Source: Clostridia bacterium
GTDB taxonomy: Bacteria; Bacillota_A; Clostridia; Oscillospirales; Acutalibacteraceae
DNA: 5,689 nt
Assembly (NCBI GenBank): GCA_017503305.1
Contig: JAFVTJ010000042.1
Location: forward strand, 1 to 5,689
Direction of reading: 5' to 3'
The notes beneath the pieces are model-generated. The model was not told where the DNA came from. It saw only the letters and a list, made by a program, of their open reading frames with translations, and made no database searches. The translations under genes and the position numbers were made by a program. Shown one piece after another: positions 1-5,600 of this stretch (its first letter is position 1; the number at the start of each line of letters is the position of its first letter).

Positions 1-176
1 ATAACGCAACGAATAGCGGCATCGTTGTCCTTTAATGTAAAATACAAATGTCCGCTTGCGTAATGGTTCTTAAAGTTAGAAATTTCGCCCGTTACGTAAA
101 CGTCATTAAGGCGTAAATCCCCTTCAATAAGTGATTTCGCGTAAAGGTTTAACTGTCTAACACTAACCGGTTGCAT
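1..176 (-). CDS. xseA: Exodeoxyribonuclease VII large subunit, N-terminal part (runs off left edge)
   Basis: Only the first 58 codons are present. XseA is the catalytic large subunit of exonuclease VII, a cytoplasmic enzyme that, with several copies of XseB, degrades single-stranded DNA from both ends. The visible part is the N-terminal OB-fold that binds single-stranded DNA. It starts MQPVSVRQLNLYAKSLIEGD and carries the family hallmarks VTGEISNFK (residues 28-36), SGHLYFTLKD (41-50) and IRCV (55-58). The catalytic core lies outside the window. The ATG at 176-174 is preceded by TAAT, so only 1 nt separates it from the nusB stop, and no in-frame ATG or GTG lies just upstream. There is no purine-rich Shine-Dalgarno sequence before this ATG, so translation probably depends on ribosomes finishing nusB. 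The nusB-xseA order is common in Clostridia. The family assignment is firm; the missing ribosome binding site is the only oddity. Confidence 0.95.
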   Translation of the reverse strand, partial: MQPVSVRQLNLYAKSLIEGDLRLNDVYVTGEISNFKNHYASGHLYFTLKDNDAAIRCV

Positions 177-177
177 A

Positions 178-570
178 TTAAAGTGCTTTACTAACGGATG
201 ATAAAATGCCGTTTATAAAGGATGCATCCTCAGGTGTTGAATATTTTTTAGCAAGCTCAACTGCTTCGTTAATTGAAACCGAAACGGGAATATCATCCAT
301 AAACTTAATTTCAAAAATTGCCAAACGCAAAATGCAAAGCGAAGTTTTGGAAATACGGTTAATTTTCCAACCGATAGAGTTTTCCGAAATGGTGTTATCA
401 AGAAACTCTAAATTATCATAAACACCCGAAAAAACCGACTTGATATAATCATCCGGTTCCAAATCACGCACCTCAGCAGCGATTTCCAAAATCTCGTCTG
501 TAGTTAAGGTATTAAAGTGTTTTTCAAAAATTAAAATAAAAGCTTCTTCCCTTGCCTGCCTGCGATTCAT
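178..570 (-). CDS. nusB: Transcription antitermination factor NusB
   Basis: NusB pairs with NusE (ribosomal protein S10) on boxA RNA and helps RNA polymerase read through rRNA operons. The product is 130 aa, normal for the family, and is one all-helical NusB domain. It starts MNRRQAREEAFILIFEK, matching the family's R-x-A-R-E-x-A opening. A middle helix reads NRISKTSLCILRLAIFEI (residues 71-88), and the best-conserved end reads INEAVELAKKYS (100-111) followed by FINGIL (118-123). The frame is open to an ATG at 597, but I place the start at 570: GAGGTG (580-575) sits 4 nt before it, and the predicted transcription start (about 596) falls at or after the first upstream ATG. Another in-frame ATG at 582 overlaps that binding site. 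It has its own promoter, TTGAAA-17-TATAAT, and leads directly into xseA. No asp23-like gene lies upstream, although one often does in Firmicutes; a ttcA-like gene lies there instead. Confidence 0.96.
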   Translation of the reverse strand: MNRRQAREEAFILIFEKHFNTLTTDEILEIAAEVRDLEPDDYIKSVFSGVYDNLEFLDNTISENSIGWKINRISKTSLCILRLAIFEIKFMDDIPVSVSINEAVELAKKYSTPEDASFINGILSSVSKAL

Positions 571-571
571 A

Positions 572-580
572 ATCCACCTC
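572..580 (-). promoter_or_regulatory. Ribosome binding site of nusB (decides the start)
   Basis: GAGGTGGAT lies just before the ATG at 570 and matches eight of nine positions of GAGGTGATC-type anti-16S pairing if one base is bulged. It overlaps an upstream in-frame ATG (582-580), which argues against starts further upstream. Confidence 0.75.
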
Positions 581-602
581 ATTATAAATTTATACATAGT
601 AT

Positions 603-631
603 ATTATATAATAATAAATGCATATTTTCAA
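603..631 (-). promoter_or_regulatory. Sigma-A promoter of nusB-xseA
   Basis: On the minus strand, TTGAAA (631-626) is followed by a 17-nt spacer and TATAAT (608-603). The -35 matches five of six consensus bases and the -10 all six. The expected start is near 596, giving a leader of about 26 nt before the nusB ATG. The -35 hexamer lies inside the descending arm of the 14-bp inverted repeat at 618-653. Confidence 0.8.
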
Positions 632-653
632 GGTATTTGTTGAAAATATGCAT
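611..653 (-). terminator. AT-rich hairpin behind the ttcA-like gene, possible weak terminator
   Basis: A perfect 14-bp inverted repeat (618-631 with 640-653, 8-nt loop) starts 10 nt after the ttcA-like stop codon. One arm reads ATGCATATTTTCAA. In the minus direction it is followed by TTATTATTAT, a broken U-run. The stem has only three G-C pairs, so termination may be weak. The repeat could instead be an operator, because it contains the nusB -35 hexamer. The repeat itself is certain; the role is inference. Confidence 0.55.
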
Positions 654-663
654 AAAATTTAAT

Positions 664-1500
664 TTAAAATTTTTCTAAAAATGAATGTAGTTCTCCAAAA
701 TCACTATCACGCCAGCCGGGTATGGTTGCCATATTAACGTTGTGGATACTGCGGAAGATATTATCATCCGCCTCTTTGTTAAAGGTTTTTATGTATTTTA
801 TAAGCGCTTTGGTTTCTTTTCGCTTGGAAAGGTCTTCCCTTTCACTGCTTTGCTCGGTAAATTTGCAAGCGCATTGTAAAAAGTGCAAATCGTTATAATT
901 AGACCAAGCAATTATATATTCTTCCTTAACCTTATAAAGTGGACGGATAAGCTCCATACCTTCAAAATTGGTACTGTGAAGCTTTGGCAACATTGTTTTA
1001 ACCTCGGACGAATAGCACATACTCATAAGCACAGTTTCTATTACGTCGTCAAAATGGTGGCCCAACGCAATTTTATTACAACCGAGTGACTGTGCCTTAC
1101 TGTAAAGGCAACCACGGCGCATACGAGCGCACAAATAACAAGGCGAACCGCCTGCACGAAGGGTTACGTCGAAAATATCACTTTCAAAAATAGTAACGGG
1201 AACGTTAAGTATTTTAGAATTTTCTTCAATAAGCTTTCGGTTTTCAGCGTTATAGCCCGGGTCCATTACAAGAAATACCAACTCAAAAGGTACTTGGCTA
1301 AACTTTTGCAATTGTTGCATACACTTTGCCATTAGCCAAGAATCCTTACCGCCCGAAATACAAACAGCAATTTTATCGTTTTCCTTAATAAGCTCGTATT
1401 CCTGCACGGCGGCAATAAAATTACTCCAAATAGTTTTGCGGTATTTTTTTATAATACTGCGCTCAATTTCCACATATTTTTCAAGTTTACGTTTACCCAT
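664..1500 (-). CDS. ttcA: TtcA-like tRNA thiolation enzyme (PP-loop ATPase)
   Basis: This is a cytoplasmic N-type ATP pyrophosphatase of the TtcA/TilS-like family. TtcA activates C32 of certain tRNAs with ATP and replaces oxygen with sulfur, using a [4Fe-4S] cluster held by three cysteines. The 278-aa product shows the PP-loop SGGKDS at residues 49-54 (preceded by IAVCI), a CxxC pair at C121 and C124 in CYLCARMRRG, and GHHFDDVIET at 147-156, which is typical of TtcA. A third cluster cysteine would be C210 or C212 in QCACKF. The protein is somewhat shorter than the E. coli enzyme (about 310 aa) and lacks the N- and C-terminal zinc fingers of TtuA/Ncs6 proteins, which favours TtcA. The ATG at 1500 has GAGGTG 4 nt upstream (1510-1505). 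It has its own promoter and is followed by a hairpin. The family is sure; the exact tRNA substrate in this organism is inferred. Confidence 0.85.
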   Translation of the reverse strand: MGKRKLEKYVEIERSIIKKYRKTIWSNFIAAVQEYELIKENDKIAVCISGGKDSWLMAKCMQQLQKFSQVPFELVFLVMDPGYNAENRKLIEENSKILNVPVTIFESDIFDVTLRAGGSPCYLCARMRRGCLYSKAQSLGCNKIALGHHFDDVIETVLMSMCYSSEVKTMLPKLHSTNFEGMELIRPLYKVKEEYIIAWSNYNDLHFLQCACKFTEQSSEREDLSKRKETKALIKYIKTFNKEADDNIFRSIHNVNMATIPGWRDSDFGELHSFLEKF

Positions 1501-1510
1501 TTAGCACCTC

Positions 1511-1549
1511 AAAATTAAAGCCGTTACAGATATTATACCTGTAACGGCT
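1511..1549 (-). terminator. Intrinsic terminator of the nhaC-family gene
   Basis: A perfect 11-bp inverted repeat (AGCCGTTACAG at 1519-1529 with CTGTAACGGCT at 1539-1549, 9-nt loop) lies 17 nt after the antiporter stop codon. On the minus strand it is followed by TTAATTTT (1518-1511), an adequate U-rich tract. The loop holds the -10 box of the next gene. Confidence 0.75.
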
Positions 1550-1560
1550 AAATAATTCAA
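1532..1560 (-). promoter_or_regulatory. Sigma-A promoter of the ttcA-like gene
   Basis: TTGAAT (1560-1555), a 17-nt spacer and TATAAT (1537-1532) read on the minus strand. The -10 lies in the loop of the upstream terminator hairpin. The expected start near 1525 falls in the descending arm, so the gene's own transcript would begin too late to form the hairpin. The leader is about 25 nt. Confidence 0.7.
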
Positions 1561-1566
1561 CTTAAA

Positions 1567-3189
1567 TTATGCTTTCTTTTTATTAGTTATTGCTTTGATA
1601 ACAAAAAGTGTAGCAACAGTTAATGCAACGCCAATTGCCAAGGAAATGTATACATTCTGAACGAAAGCTGCAATTATGTAGCAAACAAACGAAATAGTAG
1701 CAACTGTTATAGCGTAAGGCAACTGAGTTGAAACGTGGTTAATGTGGTCGCACTGTGCACCTGCAGAAGACATAATTGTTTTGTCAGAAATCGGTGAGCA
1801 ATGGTCGCCGCAAACAGCACCTGCAAGACATGCGGACATGCTCATAACGCCTAAAGGACTGCCAACTTCGAAAATGCTGAGTACGATAGGAATGAGAATA
1901 CCAAATGTACCCCAAGATGTACCGGTAGCAAAAGCAATACCGCAAGCAACAAGGAAGATAATAGCGGGTAAGAAATTTTCTAAAGCGCTTGCATTTGTTA
2001 ATGCTTCTTTTACAAATGTTTCAGAATCTAAAAGGCCTGTCATATTCTTTAAGGTGGTAGCCATTGTAAGAATTAAAATAGCGGGTACCATTGCGATAAA
2101 GCCTTTGGGAACGCATTCCATTGCTTCCTTAAAGGTAACGAGGCGACGAGCAACGAAGTAAACCATTGTGAATACTAAGGCAATAAGGCCACCCCAAGGA
2201 AGACCAACGGTAGCATCGGTATTCGAGAATGCATCAACAAAGCCTAAAGAAGGATCGTAATTAGCAGATGCAAATACCCATTCCTCACCCATACATCTAC
2301 CAACGTAGAAAAGAGAGAATACGCAAATGCCAATAAGAATAATAATTGGTAAAACAAGGTCAATAACACGAGCCTTAGAGTTTGTTACAACCTCTTCCTC
2401 GTCGTTTTCCGAGCCTGTACCGCTTGTGAATAAATCGCCGTTTTGAGCGTTTAATTCGTGAAGTCTCATCGGGCCGTAGTCAAATTTCATTAAAGTGATT
2501 GCAATAATGAAAACGAAGGTTAATAATGAGTAGAAATTATAAGGAATAGCTTTTACAAAAAGGGATAAACCTTGTCCATCGGGGGCGTAACCCGAAACGG
2601 CAGCCGCCCAAGAAGAAATCGGAGCAATCATACAAACGGGCGCTGCAGTAGCGTCAATAAGGTATGAAAGCTTAGCACGAGAAATCTTTGTGCTATCTGT
2701 TACAGGGCGTATAACAGCACCAACTGTTAAGCAGTTAAAATAGTCGTCAATAAAGATTAAAATACCAAAGAAGAAGGTTGCAATAGAAGCACCAATCTTG
2801 GTTTTAACGTGTTTTGCAGCCCAGTTACCGAAAGCGCGTGAGCCACCTGCTTTGTTAAGAAGTGCAACAACAATACCGAGCATTACAAGGAATGCGAAGA
2901 TACCGGCACTACCCGAAACAGCCGAAATAAAGCCATCGCTTACCATTGAGTCAATAGCGTGAATGGGTTTAAAGTTAGTGGCGAGCAAACCACCCATTAA
3001 AATACCGACAAAAAGTGAAGAATAAACTTCCTTAGTGATAAGTGCTAAGCCGATTGCAATAACAGGTGGGAAAAGCGACCACAAAGTGCCTACAGGGCTT
3101 GTGATAGAACCTGAATTAGCACAAAGCACGCCAAAGCCAACTACAAATGCAACGATTAGCAATTTTGGAATAATTTTTTTAGCTTGCAT
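1567..3189 (-). CDS. nhaC: Na+/H+ antiporter, NhaC family
   Basis: This is a polytopic inner-membrane secondary transporter of the NhaC family, which exchanges Na+ for H+; some members, such as MleN, couple this to malate/lactate exchange. The 540-aa product has roughly a dozen or more hydrophobic segments, for example near residues 9-27, 35-52, 93-112, 214-234, 274-296, 330-347, 405-441 and 491-533. Family signatures include FIDDYFNCLTVG (147-158), YLIDATAAPVCMIAPISSWA (176-195), ATGTSWGTFGILIP (421-434) and GDHCSPISDKTIMSSAGAQC (461-480) followed by DHINHVSTQLPYA. A hydrophilic acidic loop (about 250-270, with NDEEE) divides the two halves and is probably cytoplasmic. The ATG at 3189 has GGAGGT 8 nt upstream (3203-3198). 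A strong promoter precedes it and a terminator follows. It shares no pathway with its neighbours. Family is firm; the ion and any organic substrate cannot be told from sequence alone. Confidence 0.93.
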   Translation of the reverse strand: MQAKKIIPKLLIVAFVVGFGVLCANSGSITSPVGTLWSLFPPVIAIGLALITKEVYSSLFVGILMGGLLATNFKPIHAIDSMVSDGFISAVSGSAGIFAFLVMLGIVVALLNKAGGSRAFGNWAAKHVKTKIGASIATFFFGILIFIDDYFNCLTVGAVIRPVTDSTKISRAKLSYLIDATAAPVCMIAPISSWAAAVSGYAPDGQGLSLFVKAIPYNFYSLLTFVFIIAITLMKFDYGPMRLHELNAQNGDLFTSGTGSENDEEEVVTNSKARVIDLVLPIIILIGICVFSLFYVGRCMGEEWVFASANYDPSLGFVDAFSNTDATVGLPWGGLIALVFTMVYFVARRLVTFKEAMECVPKGFIAMVPAILILTMATTLKNMTGLLDSETFVKEALTNASALENFLPAIIFLVACGIAFATGTSWGTFGILIPIVLSIFEVGSPLGVMSMSACLAGAVCGDHCSPISDKTIMSSAGAQCDHINHVSTQLPYAITVATISFVCYIIAAFVQNVYISLAIGVALTVATLFVIKAITNKKKA

Positions 3190-3218
3190 AATTTTCTACC
3201 TCCAAAAATAATGTAAAA

Positions 3219-3247
3219 ATAATACCACATATAGTATATATTGTCAA
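3219..3247 (-). promoter_or_regulatory. Sigma-A promoter of the nhaC-family gene
   Basis: TTGACA (3247-3242, full consensus), a 17-nt spacer and TATTAT (3224-3219) read on the minus strand. This is the strongest promoter by sequence in the window. Expected start is near 3212 with a leader of about 23 nt, too short for a riboswitch. The spacer contains an 11-nt palindrome, ATATAGTATAT on the plus strand (3229-3239), which could be an operator or simply AT-rich chance. Confidence 0.8.
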
Positions 3248-3261
3248 ATAAAAGTTAGCTT

Positions 3262-5067
3262 CTAGTTGAAATGATTTACAATTTCTTGCGCATTTTGCTC
3301 ATTTATACCTTTAACCTGCAACAATTCTTCCTTGGTAGCATTCTTAATTTTTGAAATTGTTTTAAAGTATTTGAGCAAATTATCGGCTTTTTGCTTGCCG
3401 ATTCCCTTGATTTCGGTAAGCTCGCGGCTTAAAAGCTTTTTGCTTTGCAATTTTCTTTGATACGAGATGGCAAAACGGTGCACCTCATCCTGAATGGCGG
3501 TAATAAAGGTGAAAATAAATCGGTTTGATTTAATTTCAATATCGTCACCACTTGTAGCAATTGCGCGAGTGCGGTGCTTACTATCCTTAACCATACCAAA
3601 AATTGCAACGTTGATATTATGCTTTTGTAAAACGGGTAAAACCGCCGAAATTTGACCCTTTGCACCGTCCAAAAGTATTAAATCAGGCAAGGTGGAAAAG
3701 GCCTCATCTTCCCCTTTTTCATATTCTTGAAAACGGCGGTCTAAAACCTCCGCCATTGAGCGATAATCATCCTGCCCTGAAAAGCTTTTAATTTTAAAAC
3801 GCTTATATGCTTTTTTATAAGGCTTGCCATCCTTAAAAACGACCATGCCCGCCACGTTATTTTCGCCCGCGGTATTAGAAATATCGTAAGCTTCTATATA
3901 TTTTGGTGGATGGCTTAAGCCGAGCAGCGTTGCAAGCTCATTAAGCACCGCCATTTCTTTAGTATCACGCTTAGTGCGGTCAGACAAGTTTTGCGCCGCA
4001 TTACTAAGGCACATATCAACAAGACCTTTGCTTTCGCCTTGTTTGGGGCAAAGCAAGGAAACCTTTCTCCCCGTTTTTTCGCACAACCATTTTTCCAAAA
4101 GGGCAAAATCATCCGTTTCGGTATCTAACAAAATGCGGTTTGGTATATCATTATTATCAAGGTAATACTGTTGTAAAAATTCACGATAAATTTCCGGCTT
4201 TTGATTGGTGCCGTTAATAAAATAATGTTTTTTATCGGCTAAACGGAAATTGCGGAAAATAAGCACTTCAACACAAGCATCGTTTTCAAAGGTTGCGGTT
4301 GCAATAACGTCTTGATTTTTAAAACCAACACTTACAACGCTTTGTTTTTGGTTTATTTTGCTTATTGCGTTAATTATATCTCTAATTCGTGCAGCAGCTT
4401 CAAACTGCAAACTTTCGGCAGCAAGCTCCATTTTTTCCTTTAACTTATCAATGGCCGTATCGGTTAATTCGCCTTTTTTAATATATTCCTTAGCCGAATT
4501 TAAGGTATCAAGATACTCGTCAATCGAAATATTATTTTTACAAGGTGCAAAACAAATGCCAATATGGTAATTAAGGCAAGGCTTTGATTTAGTATCAAAG
4601 CTTCTGTTACAGGTTGGCAGTTTAAATATTTTGTTAACCTGGTCGACCGTTTCCTTTACAATGAAGCCCGAATTATAAGGCCCTATATATTCCCCTGTTT
4701 TGTCGGTTTGCTTTGCAGTTTCAATTTTAGGCCATTTTTCATTGGTAACTTTAATATAAAAATAACCTTTATCATCTTTAAGCAGAATGTTGTATTTAGG
4801 TTGATTTTGCTTTATTAAAGAGTTTTCTAAAATTAAGGCTTCAAACTCGCTGCCGCAAATTATATATTCAAAATCATCCACATTTTCAACCATTCTACGC
4901 ACCTTTTCAGTATGCTGATTACCAAGCCCAAAATACTGCGTAACGCGATTTTTAAGCGCCTTTGCTTTGCCTATATAAATAATCTTGCCGGCTTTATCCT
5001 TCATAATATAAACGCCCGGCTCCAACGGCAAATTATTAGCCTTTTGCTTTAACTGCTTTAAATCCAC
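3262..5067 (-). CDS. uvrC: UvrABC excinuclease subunit C
   Basis: UvrC makes both incisions around a DNA lesion in nucleotide excision repair, after UvrA and UvrB have located it. The product is about 601 aa, normal length. Numbered from the GTG at 5067: an N-terminal GIY-YIG nuclease (GVY 18-20, YIG 31-33, R41, catalytic E81) makes the 3' cut; four cysteines (C153, C164, C172, C176) match a reported Fe-S site; a UVR motif (about 202-237) contacts UvrB; an RNase H-like nuclease makes the 5' cut with D395 (YDIS), D467 (LLDGAKGQ) and H530 (DEVHRFA); two helix-hairpin-helix motifs (about 549-568 and 582-600) bind DNA. All catalytic residues are present. I chose GTG at 5067 over an in-frame GTG at 5076, because AGGTGAT (5078-5072) is correctly spaced for 5067 and overlaps the 5076 codon. 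It has its own promoter; no terminator is visible before the nhaC-family promoter. Confidence 0.96.
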   Translation of the reverse strand: MDLKQLKQKANNLPLEPGVYIMKDKAGKIIYIGKAKALKNRVTQYFGLGNQHTEKVRRMVENVDDFEYIICGSEFEALILENSLIKQNQPKYNILLKDDKGYFYIKVTNEKWPKIETAKQTDKTGEYIGPYNSGFIVKETVDQVNKIFKLPTCNRSFDTKSKPCLNYHIGICFAPCKNNISIDEYLDTLNSAKEYIKKGELTDTAIDKLKEKMELAAESLQFEAAARIRDIINAISKINQKQSVVSVGFKNQDVIATATFENDACVEVLIFRNFRLADKKHYFINGTNQKPEIYREFLQQYYLDNNDIPNRILLDTETDDFALLEKWLCEKTGRKVSLLCPKQGESKGLVDMCLSNAAQNLSDRTKRDTKEMAVLNELATLLGLSHPPKYIEAYDISNTAGENNVAGMVVFKDGKPYKKAYKRFKIKSFSGQDDYRSMAEVLDRRFQEYEKGEDEAFSTLPDLILLDGAKGQISAVLPVLQKHNINVAIFGMVKDSKHRTRAIATSGDDIEIKSNRFIFTFITAIQDEVHRFAISYQRKLQSKKLLSRELTEIKGIGKQKADNLLKYFKTISKIKNATKEELLQVKGINEQNAQEIVNHFN

Positions 5068-5071
5068 AAAA

Positions 5072-5078
5072 ATCACCT
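5072..5078 (-). promoter_or_regulatory. Ribosome binding site of uvrC (decides the start)
   Basis: AGGTGAT on the minus strand pairs with the 16S 3' end and lies 4 nt before the GTG at 5067. An alternative in-frame GTG (5076-5074) is part of this site and would leave only a poor AAAGG 3 nt upstream and a leader of about 8 nt. Confidence 0.65.
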
Positions 5079-5090
5079 GCCTTTTAAATC

Positions 5091-5119
5091 ATTTTATCTT
5101 ATTTTTATGTTTACTTCAA
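5091..5119 (-). promoter_or_regulatory. Sigma-A promoter of uvrC
   Basis: TTGAAG (5119-5114), a 17-nt spacer and TAAAAT (5096-5091) read on the minus strand. Expected start is near 5084, with a leader of about 17 nt to the GTG at 5067. Its -35 overlaps the -35 of the divergent lipoprotein promoter by two bases. I see no LexA-type box in the interval. Confidence 0.7.
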
Positions 5120-5138
5120 CCATTATTTTTGTTATAAT
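5110..5138 (+). promoter_or_regulatory. Sigma-A promoter of the lipoprotein gene
   Basis: TTTACT (5110-5115, four of six consensus bases), a 17-nt spacer and a perfect TATAAT (5133-5138). Expected start is near 5145, leaving a leader of only about 9 nt before the ATG at 5154. Within it, GTGAT (5146-5150) is the only possible ribosome binding site. Confidence 0.65.
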
Positions 5139-5153
5139 ACTTTTCGTGATTTT

Positions 5154-5513
5154 ATGAAAAGAATTTTGCTTTTATGCCTTTGCATAGCTCTTTTTATGGT
5201 TGGGTGTAATAATAGCGAAAATACTGCAACCGAAAGTCAAGAAATTGTTATCAATTTGCCACAGGATGACAAGGTAAACGGTTATCGCAATGACGACTAC
5301 GTAAATTCGGATAAGATTAACTGGTCCGACCTTACCCCAAGTGAGAAGGTTAACACCGAAAGCTTATATTGCGGCAACAAAAATTCTAAAAAGCTTCACA
5401 AAAAGAATTGCACCGCTGTTTCCAAAATCAATGAAGAAAACAAGGTGTTTTACAAAACGCGCGAAGAATATATAAACCAAGGCTATTCCATTTGCCAAAT
5501 ATGTAACCCTTAA
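5154..5513 (+). CDS. Small lipoprotein with Ada-like metal-binding C-terminal domain
   Basis: The 119-aa product starts with a lipoprotein signal peptide: MKR, a hydrophobic core LLLCLCIALF, and the lipobox MVGC with C18 as the lipidated residue. The mature protein is therefore expected on the outer face of the cytoplasmic membrane. Residues 19-68 are polar, Asn/Asp-rich and probably flexible. The C-terminal part (about 71-119) resembles the Ada-type zinc-binding fold: GNKNSKKLHKKNC (74-86), EENKVFY (94-100) and GYSICQICNP (110-119). Likely ligands are H82, C86, C114 and C117; H82 takes the place of the methyl-accepting first cysteine of E. coli Ada. C73 is an alternative ligand. This domain occurs at the C-terminus of other secreted Firmicutes proteins. 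The location rules out Ada-type repair; I cannot assign a function. The gene diverges from uvrC and ends at a strong terminator. No cysteine beyond these suggests redox activity. Confidence 0.85.
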   Translation: MKRILLLCLCIALFMVGCNNSENTATESQEIVINLPQDDKVNGYRNDDYVNSDKINWSDLTPSEKVNTESLYCGNKNSKKLHKKNCTAVSKINEENKVFYKTREEYINQGYSICQICNP

Positions 5514-5516
5514 ATT

Positions 5517-5554
5517 AAACTGCACCGTTTTAGCGGCGCAGTTTTTTATTTTTT
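5517..5554 (+). terminator. Intrinsic terminator of the lipoprotein gene
   Basis: AAACTGC (5517-5523) pairs with GCAGTTT (5538-5544), then one A/C mismatch, then CCG (5525-5527) with CGG (5534-5536), around a 6-nt loop. A T-rich tract (5542-5554, TTTTTTATTTTTT after the G) follows. It begins 3 nt after the stop codon. Confidence 0.88.
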
Positions 5555-5579
5555 AAAAATAAAAACACGATTTTACACA

Positions 5580-5585
5580 TATAAT
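5580..5585 (+). promoter_or_regulatory. Possible -10 box before the last gene
   Basis: A perfect TATAAT follows the terminator, but no acceptable -35 lies 16-18 nt upstream (AAATAA at 17 nt) and there is no TG extension. The predicted start, near 5592, would fall within the ribosome binding site. Treat as tentative. Confidence 0.3.
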
Positions 5586-5600
5586 AATTCGGGTGATAAA

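Noticed and set aside
206..421. Plus-strand open frame inside nusB
   Set aside because: Antisense to a conserved NusB domain, no promoter or binding site; a shadow.
640..668. Second TTGAAA on the plus strand of the 618-653 repeat, followed after 17 nt by TTTAAA
   Set aside because: The TTGAAA arises from the symmetry of the repeat; the -10 is poor and no plus-strand gene follows, so an antisense promoter is not supported.
1742..2161. 139-codon open frame on the plus strand
   Set aside because: It lies wholly antisense to the well-supported nhaC-family gene, has no ribosome binding site, and its product resembles no known family. It is a reading-frame shadow.
3190..3212. Possible Na+ or other riboswitch before the nhaC-family gene
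   Set aside because: The predicted leader is about 23 nt with no stems; too short for any known riboswitch.
3429..4570. Several short open frames on both strands within uvrC, and a similar plus-strand one at 883-1089 within the ttcA-like gene
   Set aside because: All overlap continuous coding with intact domains and show no start signals or recognisable products.
5154..5513. Reading the Ada-like domain next to uvrC as a DNA-repair cluster
   Set aside because: The product has a lipoprotein signal peptide and lacks the reactive cysteine, so it acts outside the cytoplasm; adjacency to uvrC is not evidence of repair.
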